Below are positions 47,019-54,839 of a DNA stretch of 64,000 bases, in pieces; position 1 is the first letter of the stretch; each line of letters starts with the position of its first letter. The DNA lies in contig CAVPDQ010000009.1 in assembly GCA_963702685.1 (NCBI GenBank), forward strand, positions 372,001 through 436,000. Reading direction: 5' to 3'. Source of the stretch: AP-15 sp963702685. Lineage in GTDB: Bacteria > Pseudomonadota > Alphaproteobacteria > ATCC43930 > CGMCC-115725. The position numbers were made by a program, and so were the translations under genes. The notes under the pieces were generated by a model. That model searched no databases. It saw only the letters and a program-made list of their open reading frames with translations, and was not told the origin of the DNA.

Positions 47019-47186
47019 CACCGCCGCGCCCGGCGGCTCGCTCTTTGGCCGAACTGGCACCGCCGGGAAAACCATGTTATGTGACCCCGAGCCCGACCGC
47101 GGTTCTTTCACGGCAGACCATGGCGCCAGCCCCGAGAAACCCTGTTTCGACACGCTTTCCAATGCAGCCACCGAGGGGAAGAAGGG

Positions 47187-47420
47187 ATGAGTGACGTCGC
47201 CGAGCGGGTCAAAAAGATCGTCGTCGAGCATCTGGGCGTCGACGAATTGAAAGTGACCGAGAATGCGAGCTTTATCGACGATCTGGGCGCCGACAGCCTC
47301 GATACGGTCGAGCTGGTGATGGCCTTCGAGGAGGAGTTCGGCTGCGAAATCCCGGACGACGCGGCCGAGAAGATCGTCACGGTCAAAGATGCGGTCAGCT
47401 TTATCGAATCGCACAGTTGA
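47187..47420 (+). CDS. acpP: Acyl carrier protein
   Basis: The 77-residue acidic ACP has the phosphopantetheine-bearing Ser in DDLGADSLDTVELVMAFEE. A strong ribosome site (aggggaagaaggg) precedes the ATG. The 168-base gap upstream of it probably holds its own promoter, in line with the high expression of this gene in other bacteria. Confidence 0.98.
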   Translation: MSDVAERVKKIVVEHLGVDELKVTENASFIDDLGADSLDTVELVMAFEEEFGCEIPDDAAEKIVTVKDAVSFIESHS

Positions 47421-47474
47421 GCGCCACGACCCCTCGGTTGACCCGCAGCGCGCCTACCGGAATGCAGCCGTAAG

Positions 47475-48737
47475 ATGCGGCGCGTCGTTGTAACCGGGAT
47501 CGGGCTGGTGACGCCGCTCGGCATCGGCATCGAGCGGAATTGGCAGCGCCTGACCGCTGGCGAATCCGGAATTCGTTCGATCCAATCCTTCGATGTCTCC
47601 GACCTGCCGGCCAAGATCGCCGGGCAGCTTCCGCACGGCGACACCGCCGCCGGGCTGTTCAACGCCGACGATTGGGTGGCGCCCAAGGACCAGCGCAAGA
47701 TGGACGGGTTTATCGTCTATGCGCTGGCCGCCGCCGCCCAGGCGGTCGAGGACGCCGGCTGGCAGCCCGAGGAAGAGGAGGAGCGCGATCGCACCGGGGT
47801 CATGATCGGCTCCGGCATTGGTGGGCTCGCCGGCATCACCGAGGGCGGGCTGACCCTGCACGAGCGCGGGCCGCGGCGGCTGTCGCCATTTTTCATCCCC
47901 GCCAATCTGATCAACCTCGCCTCGGGGCATGTGTCGATCCGCTACGGCTTCACCGGCCCCAACCATGCGGTGGTGACCGCCTGCTCGAGCGGCGCGCACG
48001 CGATCGGCGATGCGGCGCGGCTGATCATGCTCGACGATGCCGATGTCATGGTGTGTGGCGGCACCGAGGCGGCGGTCTGCCGCTTGGGGGTCGCCGGCTT
48101 CGCCGCGGCGCGTGCTCTTTCCACCGGGTTCAACGACGACCCGCCGCGTGCCTCGCGCCCGTGGGACCAAGATCGCGACGGCTTTGTCATGGGCGAAGGG
48201 TCCGGCATCCTCGTCGTCGAAGAATACGAGCACGCCAAAAAGCGCGACGCCAAGATCTATGCCGAGCTGATCGGCTACGGCATGTCGGGCGACGCGTTTC
48301 ATCTGACCGCTCCGTCCGAGAACGGCAACGGCGCTGTTCGCTCGATGCGCAACGCGCTGAAGCGCGCCGGCCTCGCCGTGGACCAGATCGACTACATCAA
48401 CGCGCACGGCACCTCGACCCCGCTCGGCGACGAGGTCGAGCTCGGTGCCGTCAAGCGGCTGTTCGGCGACCATGCCTATCGGCTCTCGATGTCGTCGACC
48501 AAATCGGCGATCGGGCATTTGCTCGGTGCCGCCGGCAGCGTCGAGGCGATCTTTTCGATCCTGGCGATCCGCGACGGCCTGGTCCCGCCGACCTTGAACC
48601 TCGACAACCCGTCGCCGTCTTGCGACATCGATCTGGTGGCCAAAGTCGCCAAGGAGCGCAAGGTCGTCTACGCGCTCTCCAATTCCTTTGGCTTTGGCGG
48701 CACCAACGCGTCCCTCGTCTTCGCCGGCCCGCCCTGA
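47475..48737 (+). CDS. fabF: 3-oxoacyl-ACP synthase II
   Basis: The 420-residue condensing enzyme has RRVVVTGIGLVTPLGIG, the nucleophilic Cys in AVVTACSSGAHAIGDA, and the two His in YINAHGTSTPLGD and KSAIGHLLGAAGSVEA. FSNSFGFGGTNAS-like glycine-rich ends are present. It elongates acyl-ACPs with malonyl-ACP. It is 54 bases downstream of acpP. Confidence 0.98.
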   Translation: MRRVVVTGIGLVTPLGIGIERNWQRLTAGESGIRSIQSFDVSDLPAKIAGQLPHGDTAAGLFNADDWVAPKDQRKMDGFIVYALAAAAQAVEDAGWQPEEEEERDRTGVMIGSGIGGLAGITEGGLTLHERGPRRLSPFFIPANLINLASGHVSIRYGFTGPNHAVVTACSSGAHAIGDAARLIMLDDADVMVCGGTEAAVCRLGVAGFAAARALSTGFNDDPPRASRPWDQDRDGFVMGEGSGILVVEEYEHAKKRDAKIYAELIGYGMSGDAFHLTAPSENGNGAVRSMRNALKRAGLAVDQIDYINAHGTSTPLGDEVELGAVKRLFGDHAYRLSMSSTKSAIGHLLGAAGSVEAIFSILAIRDGLVPPTLNLDNPSPSCDIDLVAKVAKERKVVYALSNSFGFGGTNASLVFAGPP

Positions 48738-48775
48738 GCGTGCGGATCGCCGAGGGCCGGTAAGGATCGCCGGCG

Positions 48776-49867
48776 GTGCGGAGCTTTTTTCGGCTCGTCG
48801 CCTGGGCGCTCTTGGCAGTTTCGCTGCTGCTGTTGGCGGCTGCTGGGGCGAGCTGGGGGCTCTACCGCGAGATGACCGCGCGTGGCCCTTCGACCGCAGC
48901 CCGCACGATCGTCATCGCGCCGCGCACCGGGCTCTGGGGCGTGGCGGCGCTGCTCGAAAAAGAAGGCATCATCCGTTATCCGCTGCTGTTCGAAGCGGGG
49001 GCGGCGCTGTCCGGCCGCGCCGGCGCGCTGCAAGCCGGCGAATATGCGTTTGCCGCCGGCATCAGCACGCTCGAAGCGATCGACCTGCTGGCCAGCGGCA
49101 ACACGGTCAAGCACCGGCTGACGATCCCGGAAGGGCTCACCAGCGCCGCGATCGCGGCACTGGTGCGGGCGGCCCCGGCGCTCGCCGGCGATCCCGGCCC
49201 GCCGCCCGCCGAGGGGACCCTGTTGCCCGAGACCTATGTCTACAGCTGGGGCGAAAAACGCGGCGACATGATCGACCGCATGCGCCGGGCGATGGCCGAG
49301 ACGCTGGCTGCGGTTTGGGCCGAGCGTTCTCCGGACCTGCCGTTGGCAAACCCGGAGCAGCTGGTGATCCTCGCCTCGATGGTCGAGCGCGAAGCCTCGC
49401 GCGCCGGCGAGCGGGCCCGGGTCGCCGCGGTCTTTGTCAACCGGCTGCGGCTCGGCATGCGGCTGCAATCCGACCCGACCGTGCTCTATGCGCTGAGCGA
49501 GACCGGCGAGAAAAAGCTCGACCGCCCGCTGACCCATGCCGACCTTGCGGCAGCCTCGCCCTATAACACCTATCTCGAAAAGGGGTTGCCGCCCGGACCG
49601 ATCGACAACCCCGGTGTCGCGGCACTGCACGCCGCGGCCCGGCCGGCGGTCACCGATGAGCTCTATTTCGTCGCCGATGGCAATGGCGGCCACGTCTTTG
49701 CCAAGACGCTGGCCGAGCACAACAAGAATGTCGCCGAATTTCGCCATGACGCTGTGCCCGAGCCGGCCCTCCAACCCGCCGAGCCGGCCCTGCAACCCGC
49801 CGAGCCGGCGCTCCAACCCGCCAAGCCGACGCCGCGGCACGCCGTGAAGCACAAGCGCGTCCGCTGA
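48776..49867 (+). CDS. mltG: Endolytic murein transglycosylase
   Basis: The 363-residue protein has one N-terminal membrane helix (LVAWALLAVSLLLLAAAGASW), a LysM-like segment and the YceG domain. The catalytic Glu is in ILASMVEREASRAGER, followed by VAAVFVNRLRLGMRLQSDPT and the conserved NTYLEKGLPPGPIDNPG. It cuts nascent glycan strands. The GTG start follows ccggcg, a weak ribosome site. The C-terminus carries three copies of the heptapeptide PALQPAE/K from a 21-base tandem repeat, seemingly a local expansion. Confidence 0.94.
   Translation: MRSFFRLVAWALLAVSLLLLAAAGASWGLYREMTARGPSTAARTIVIAPRTGLWGVAALLEKEGIIRYPLLFEAGAALSGRAGALQAGEYAFAAGISTLEAIDLLASGNTVKHRLTIPEGLTSAAIAALVRAAPALAGDPGPPPAEGTLLPETYVYSWGEKRGDMIDRMRRAMAETLAAVWAERSPDLPLANPEQLVILASMVEREASRAGERARVAAVFVNRLRLGMRLQSDPTVLYALSETGEKKLDRPLTHADLAAASPYNTYLEKGLPPGPIDNPGVAALHAAARPAVTDELYFVADGNGGHVFAKTLAEHNKNVAEFRHDAVPEPALQPAEPALQPAEPALQPAKPTPRHAVKHKRVR
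49763..49828 (+). repeat. 21-bp tandem repeat in the mltG C-terminus
   Basis: Three 21-base copies of a unit like GAGCCGGCCCTCCAACCCGC encode EPALQPA repeats. The changes between copies are few and at third codon positions, so the expansion looks recent. It lengthens only the cytoplasm-distal tail beyond the catalytic domain. Confidence 0.7.
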
Positions 49868-49935
49868 CCTGCGATTGTCGCCCCCCTCCGAGCGCCGCTA
49901 TAACCCTTGCCCGGCAACAGCGGTTAGAGGCGGCG

Positions 49936-50820
49936 GTGGAATTGTCGAGCATGACCGGCTTTGCCCGGGCGCAGGGCGAGGCCGAAGGGATCTCCTGGGT
50001 GTGGGAGGTCAAAAGCGTCAATGGCCGGGCGCTCGACCTGCGGCTGCGCCTCGCCCCCGGCTTCGACGCGCTCGAAACCGAGCTGCGCGCCGGGGCCGCG
50101 CGACGGTTTCGCCGCGGCAACCTCTCCGCCACGCTGTCGGTGACGCGGACCGCCGCGCCGGCGCTGCGGATCAACCGCGTCGTGCTGGATCAGCTTGTGG
50201 CGCTGATCGACGATCTCGCTGGCGAGGTCGAGGCCGCACCCCCGCGGCTCGACGGGTTGTTGGCGCTGCGCGGCGTCATCGAGATCGCCGAGGACGAGGC
50301 CGACGAAGCGATCGCCGCCGCCCGCCGCCGGTCGGTGCTCGCCGGCTGGGAGGCCGCCCTCGACGGCCTCGCTACGGCGCGCGCCGCCGAAGGCAGCCGC
50401 CTCGCCGGGTTGCTGCGCACCCAGCTCGACGAATCGGCTGTGCTCGTCGATGCCGCGGCCCTTTGCGCCGCAGCGCAGCCGCAGGCGATCCGCGAGCGCC
50501 TGCGCACGATGCTGGCGGGCCTCGTCGATCTCGTCCCGGCAATGCCCGAGGAGCGGCTGGCGCAGGAAGTGGCGCTGCTCGCCCTGCGCGCCGACATCCG
50601 CGAGGAGATCGAACGCCTGCGCGCCCATATCGCGCAGGCCGGCGATCTGGTCGGCGAGGGCGCAGGCGTCGGCCGCCGCCTCGATTTTCTGTGCCAGGAG
50701 CTGAACCGCGAGGCCAACACGCTGTGCTCGAAATCGGCCGATATCGAGCTGACCCGGATCGGCCTCGCGCTCAAATCCGCGATCGAGCAATTTCGCGAGC
50801 AGGTGCAGAACGTCGAATAG
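49936..50820 (+). CDS. yicC: YicC/YloC-family endoribonuclease-like protein
   Basis: The 294-residue protein has the family start LSSMTGFARAQGE, then VKSVNGRALDLRLRL and LETELRAGAARRFRRG. The C-terminal signature is GRRLDFLCQELNREANTLCSKS. YicC proteins are RNA-cleaving or RNA-decay-related factors of uncertain role. It usually precedes gmk; here no guanylate kinase follows and the next gene converges. Confidence 0.93.
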   Translation: MELSSMTGFARAQGEAEGISWVWEVKSVNGRALDLRLRLAPGFDALETELRAGAARRFRRGNLSATLSVTRTAAPALRINRVVLDQLVALIDDLAGEVEAAPPRLDGLLALRGVIEIAEDEADEAIAAARRRSVLAGWEAALDGLATARAAEGSRLAGLLRTQLDESAVLVDAAALCAAAQPQAIRERLRTMLAGLVDLVPAMPEERLAQEVALLALRADIREEIERLRAHIAQAGDLVGEGAGVGRRLDFLCQELNREANTLCSKSADIELTRIGLALKSAIEQFREQVQNVE

Positions 50821-50832
50821 GAGCGACCTGTT

Positions 50833-51405
50833 CTACGACTTGGCGCCGGCCCGCCAGGCGTTGTAGGCCGCGTGCACCATCGCCGCGACCGTCGCCAGAT
50901 CGTTGGATTTCGTATTGACCACGACGTCGAAATTCAGCGGGTCGGTCATATCGACCTGATACAGCGCCCGATAGCGTTTCTGCTCGCTCGCCGAGCGGCG
51001 GTCGATGCTGCGCCGCACCTCTTCGACCGATTGCGCGTCCTCGCTGAGCCGGCCTTCGCGACGCAGGTGAGCAAAGATGCGCTCGGCCGCGGTCTGCGGG
51101 TCGAGCACGAGAAATACTTTGAACGACTGCGGCATCCAGTGCCAGGCCATGCGCGAATCGATGACCAGCCGTTCTTCCTCGCGGTATTTCTGTTGCAGCA
51201 GGTTGTCGACCTTCAAGTCGATGTCGCGCTGCGCTTCAGCCGAAATATTCATCGCTTCGATCAATTCGCCGCGCTCGGCCGCGAGCTGCCGAAACAGGTC
51301 GCCCGATGAAAAATGACGAAACCCTAGAAGCTCGGCGAGCGCCCGCGCCGTCGACGATTTTCCCGATCCGGGCGACCCCGCCACGGTCACGATCTCCCGT
51401 GCCAT
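50833..51405 (-). CDS. Cytidylate-kinase-like P-loop kinase
   Basis: The 190-residue protein has a Walker A loop in VTVAGSPGSGKSSTARALAE, then FRHFSSGDLFRQLAAERG and a lid-like Arg-rich region (RRSIDRRSASEQKRYRALY). It belongs to the cytidylate kinase-like (Cytidylate_kin2) group, so a nucleoside monophosphate kinase role is likely, but the substrate is not proven. It converges with yicC, with only 12 bases between. Confidence 0.75.
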   Translation of the reverse strand: MAREIVTVAGSPGSGKSSTARALAELLGFRHFSSGDLFRQLAAERGELIEAMNISAEAQRDIDLKVDNLLQQKYREEERLVIDSRMAWHWMPQSFKVFLVLDPQTAAERIFAHLRREGRLSEDAQSVEEVRRSIDRRSASEQKRYRALYQVDMTDPLNFDVVVNTKSNDLATVAAMVHAAYNAWRAGAKS

Positions 51406-51546
51406 CGAACGATACTTCCCAAGCGGACGATCCCGGTCAATCCGGTTGCCCGTCGTCTTAAATTTGCAGCTCGCGGCGATGGCGGTGCCGCACCATATGG
51501 GTCCAATCACGGCGGATCGATGGGCTGGCCTGCCACGGAGGCGATC

Positions 51547-52410
51547 ATGCTGAACCCGACGAGCCTGCTCGCCGATGCGCTCGGCCGCAACCTGGCCGAG
51601 ACCTACCGCCGGGCCTATGGCGAGCAGGAGCCGCACATCCCGGCGGCGCTGGCCGAAGCCGCCCGGCTCGTCATCGAGCGCATCGCCAGCAGCGACGCGC
51701 TCTACCACGATTGCCAGCACACCGCGCTCGTCACCCTTTGCCTGCAAGACATTTTGCGCGGCCGCCGCATCGAGCGGGTCGTCACCCCGAGCGATTGGGG
51801 TCACGCCGTCCTGGCCGCTCTGAACCACGACATCGGGTATGTGCGCGGCATCTGCCCCGGCGACACGGCCGAGCGTTTTGTGATCGACACCGCCGGCAAC
51901 ACGGTCGTGCCGCCGCGCGGCGCTTCCGACGCGTTTTTGATGCCCTATCACGTCGAGCGCGGCAAGATCATGGTCCGCGAGCGCTTTCGGCTGGTTCCGT
52001 ATATCGACGAGGAGCGCATCGCCGCCGCGATCGAGCTGACCCGCTTTCCGGTGCCGGACGACGAGGACCATGCCGCGACCGACACCGAGGCGGGGCTGGT
52101 CCGTGCCGCCGACTTGATCGGCCAATTGGGCGATCCGCTCTATTTGCGCAAGCTCAACGCGCTCTACCACGAATTCGCCGAAAACGGCATCGACGGCAAG
52201 CTCGGCTATACGAGCCCGGCCGACATGGTCGAATGCTATCCGCAATTTTATTGGAGCAAGATCGAGCGCTATATCGGCGCGGCTTTGCGCTACCTCGAAA
52301 TGACGATGGAGGGCAAATTGTGGACCGCGACCCTCTACGCCCACATCTTTGCGGTCGAGCATAATCGCCGGCGCATGGGCCCCCAGGTCGGGCCGCCGCA
52401 ACAGCGCTGA
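51547..52410 (+). CDS. HD-domain phosphohydrolase-like protein
   Basis: The 287-residue protein has metal-binding His/Asp residues in YHDCQHTALVTL and ALNHDIGYVRG, and a further Asp in GLVRAADLIGQLGDP. It is probably a metal-dependent phosphohydrolase; the substrate is unknown and no output or sensor domain is present. The ATG at 51547 follows ggagg-cgatc, which settles the start. Confidence 0.78.
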   Translation: MLNPTSLLADALGRNLAETYRRAYGEQEPHIPAALAEAARLVIERIASSDALYHDCQHTALVTLCLQDILRGRRIERVVTPSDWGHAVLAALNHDIGYVRGICPGDTAERFVIDTAGNTVVPPRGASDAFLMPYHVERGKIMVRERFRLVPYIDEERIAAAIELTRFPVPDDEDHAATDTEAGLVRAADLIGQLGDPLYLRKLNALYHEFAENGIDGKLGYTSPADMVECYPQFYWSKIERYIGAALRYLEMTMEGKLWTATLYAHIFAVEHNRRRMGPQVGPPQQR

Positions 52411-52418
52411 TCAGGGGA

Positions 52419-52763
52419 TCAGGGGCGGGGGTCAGGCCCGGGCAGCCACTCCCTGTCCGAGCGCAAGAGCGGTGCCACCTCGACCGCAAATTCATTGTCG
52501 ACGGAATATTCGTAGCAGCGGATGCGATCGGCCGCCGGATAGGCCGCCGTGATCGCGCCGAGCGCCTGCGCCAATGTGTCGAAATCTCCGGCATATTGCA
52601 GCCGGCTGCTCCACACGCTGCGCCAGGTGCGGCCCAGCCGTCCGATCGCCGCCTCGTCGGTCTCGGGCATGCGGTCGATATAGGCGGTTATCTCGATGAC
52701 GGCAGGCGCGCCGGCACGCGTTTCGTCGCGGGTGATCTCGACCCGAAAGGTTTGATACGCCAT
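52419..52763 (-). CDS. Hypothetical protein
   Basis: The 114-residue protein has no signal peptide and mixed alpha/beta character (FRVEITRDETRAG, VIEITAYIDRMPETDE, RTWRSVWSSRLQYAGDFDTL). I recognise no family. It converges with the HD-domain gene, nine bases away, and lies just after rnhA on the same strand. Confidence 0.6.
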   Translation of the reverse strand: MAYQTFRVEITRDETRAGAPAVIEITAYIDRMPETDEAAIGRLGRTWRSVWSSRLQYAGDFDTLAQALGAITAAYPAADRIRCYEYSVDNEFAVEVAPLLRSDREWLPGPDPRP

Positions 52764-52819
52764 CGCTCGAACCTATGCCCTCTCGGTATTGTCGGGCAGG
52801 CGGCGCCGCCGAGCTCGGT

Positions 52820-53281
52820 TCATTCCGGCGATTTTCTCTCGACAACGACAGCGATGCCGGCGCGGGCGAGGGCGTCGGCCCGCTCGTTTTCGGGATGACC
52901 GGCGTGGCCGCGCACCCAGACCCAATCGACCTCGTGCGCCGCCGCCGCCGCTTCGAGCCGCTGCCACAGATCGACATTCTTGACCGGCTTCTTGTCGGCG
53001 GTGCGCCAGCCACGCGCTTTCCAGCCGTGGATCCATTTCGTGATGCCGTCGCGCAGATATTGGCTGTCGCTCGAGAGCCGCACCCGGCAGCCCCGCTTCA
53101 GGGCTTCGAGGCCGTAGATCGCGGCGGTCATCTCCATCCGGTTGTTGGTGGTGGCGGGCTCCGAGCCGCTCAGCTCCTTTTCGACGCCGCGCCAGCGCAG
53201 GATCGCGCCCCAGCCGCCGGGCCCCGGATTGCCGCTGCAGGCGCCGTCGGTGAAGATCTCGACCTCGGCCTCCTCAGGCAT
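52820..53281 (-). CDS. rnhA: Ribonuclease HI
   Basis: The 153-residue enzyme cleaves RNA in RNA-DNA hybrids. Catalytic acids are in IFTDGACSGNPGPGGWG (Asp), NRMEMTAAIYGLEAL (Glu), LSSDSQYLRDGITKW (Asp) and GHAGHPENERADALA (His and Asp). The ATG at 53281 overlaps the thrB stop by eight bases, so translation is coupled. A TTG six codons earlier is less likely. Confidence 0.97.
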   Translation of the reverse strand: MPEEAEVEIFTDGACSGNPGPGGWGAILRWRGVEKELSGSEPATTNNRMEMTAAIYGLEALKRGCRVRLSSDSQYLRDGITKWIHGWKARGWRTADKKPVKNVDLWQRLEAAAAAHEVDWVWVRGHAGHPENERADALARAGIAVVVERKSPE

Positions 53282-54239
53282 CGAGACCGTATTCGGCAAT
53301 ATCGGCGATGCCGCGGTGAAAGCGCAGCCGGCGCAGGTATTCGAGCGGGTCCTTGGGCCGCACCAGGGCGCCCGCCGGCTGGTTCAGCCAATCGAAGAGG
53401 CGGGTCAGCAAAAAGCGCAGCGCGCCGCCGCGGGCGAGGAGCGGGAGGGCGGCGAGCTCGTCGGCCGACAGCGGCCGCCGCCGGCGATAGCCGTCGAGCA
53501 GCAGGCGCGCCTTGGTGACGTTGAGGCTGCCATCGGCCTCGAAACACCAAGCGTTGAGGCAGATCGCCAAATCGTAGGCGAGAAAATCGGTGCAGGCGAA
53601 ATAAAAGTCGATCAGGCCCGACACGTCGTGATCGCGGAAAAACACGTTGTCCGGAAACAAATCGGCGTGGATCACGCCGGTGGGCAGGCCGTGCGGCCAA
53701 CTGGCGGCGCACTGCGCCAATTCGGCGCCGATTTCGTCGGCGAGGCCGGGCTGCACTTCGCCGGCGCGGGCGCGGCACGCCTCGAACAGGTGGCGCCAGC
53801 CAGCGACTGAAAGATCGTTCTTGCGGGTCATCGGGAACGAGGTGCCGGCGAGATGCAGCTGCGCCAATGCCCGGCCGAGCCCGGCGCAATGGAACGGCTG
53901 GACCCGGCGCGGCCACATGCCGGCGAGAAAGGTCACGATCGCCGCCGGGCGGCCGCACAATTCGCGCAAGGCGACGCCGTCACGCCCCTTGACCGGGGTC
54001 GGGCAGGCGACCCCGCGACCGGCCAGATGCTCCATCAGCGCGATAAAGAACGGCAGGTCCGCCGGCGCCACGCGCTTTTCATAAAGGGTCAGGATAAAAT
54101 TGCCGCGCTCGGTGGTAATGAGATAGTTCGAGTTCTCGACGCCCTCGGCAATGCCTTTGCAGGCGAGCACCGCGCCAATATCGTAATGCCCGACAAAAGC
54201 CCGCAGCTCGTCGTCGGCGACGTCGGTGTAGACAGCCAT
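53274..54239 (-). CDS. thrB: Homoserine kinase (APH-fold ThrB)
   Basis: The 321-residue kinase phosphorylates homoserine in threonine synthesis. It belongs to the aminoglycoside-phosphotransferase-like type found in alphaproteobacteria: start MAVYTDVADDELRAFVGHYD, GVENSNYLITTERGNFILTL, catalytic loop GVIHADLFPDNVFF and the metal site GLIDFYFACTDFLAYDLAI. It overlaps rnhA, the usual arrangement in this class. Confidence 0.96.
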   Translation of the reverse strand: MAVYTDVADDELRAFVGHYDIGAVLACKGIAEGVENSNYLITTERGNFILTLYEKRVAPADLPFFIALMEHLAGRGVACPTPVKGRDGVALRELCGRPAAIVTFLAGMWPRRVQPFHCAGLGRALAQLHLAGTSFPMTRKNDLSVAGWRHLFEACRARAGEVQPGLADEIGAELAQCAASWPHGLPTGVIHADLFPDNVFFRDHDVSGLIDFYFACTDFLAYDLAICLNAWCFEADGSLNVTKARLLLDGYRRRRPLSADELAALPLLARGGALRFLLTRLFDWLNQPAGALVRPKDPLEYLRRLRFHRGIADIAEYGLDA

Positions 54240-54248
54240 CAGGCGCGT

Positions 54249-54785
54249 TTATTTCGGCGAGATCACCATCGTCATCTGCCGGCCTTCCATGCGCGGCATC
54301 TGCTCGACTTTGGAGATTTCCTGCAGATGGTCGCGGACCCGGACCAGCACATCCATGCCCAGCTCCTGATGCGCCAGCTCGCGCCCGCGGAACCGCATGG
54401 TAACTTTGACCTTGTCGCCTTCCTCGATGAATTTGGTCATGCTGCGCATCTTCACGTCATAGTCGTGGTCGTCGATGCTGGGGCGCAGCTTAATTTCTTT
54501 GACTTCGATGACTTTCTGCTTTTTGCGAGCTTCGTTCTTCTTCTTTTGCTCTTCGTATTTGTATTTGCCAAAATCCAGTATCTTGCAAACGGGCGGGTCG
54601 GCGTTCGGCGCGATCTCGACGAGATCGAGCCCGATGTCGCTCGCTTGAGCGAGCGCTTCGTTGCGCCCGACGATCCCCACCATGTTGCCGCGCTCGTCAA
54701 CGAGCCGCACGCGTGGGACGCCGATCTCTTCGTTGATGCGCGGCCCTTCGCGAGTGGGGGTGAAGTTCATGGGTGGTCTGGCTAT
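54249..54785 (-). CDS. infC: Translation initiation factor IF-3, probable AUA start
   Basis: IF-3 keeps the 30S subunit free and checks start codons. The sequence has GPRINEEIGVPRVRLVDERG, the linker KYKYEEQKKKNEARKKQK and a C-terminal domain ending MEGRQMTMVISPK. An ATG exists at 54770 but has no ribosome site. The in-frame ATA at 54785 lies six bases after aggagag and gives the N-terminus (I/M)ARPPMNFTPTREGPRIN, as seen in related IF-3s. Non-AUG starts are the basis of IF-3 self-regulation in known cases, so I prefer 54785; the conservative start is 54770. Confidence 0.9.
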   Translation of the reverse strand: MARPPMNFTPTREGPRINEEIGVPRVRLVDERGNMVGIVGRNEALAQASDIGLDLVEIAPNADPPVCKILDFGKYKYEEQKKKNEARKKQKVIEVKEIKLRPSIDDHDYDVKMRSMTKFIEEGDKVKVTMRFRGRELAHQELGMDVLVRVRDHLQEISKVEQMPRMEGRQMTMVISPK

Positions 54786-54839
54786 TGGGCGCTCTCCTAT
54801 GGCTGGTTGAACCGCGTCTTCCGGGAAACGCCGATACCG

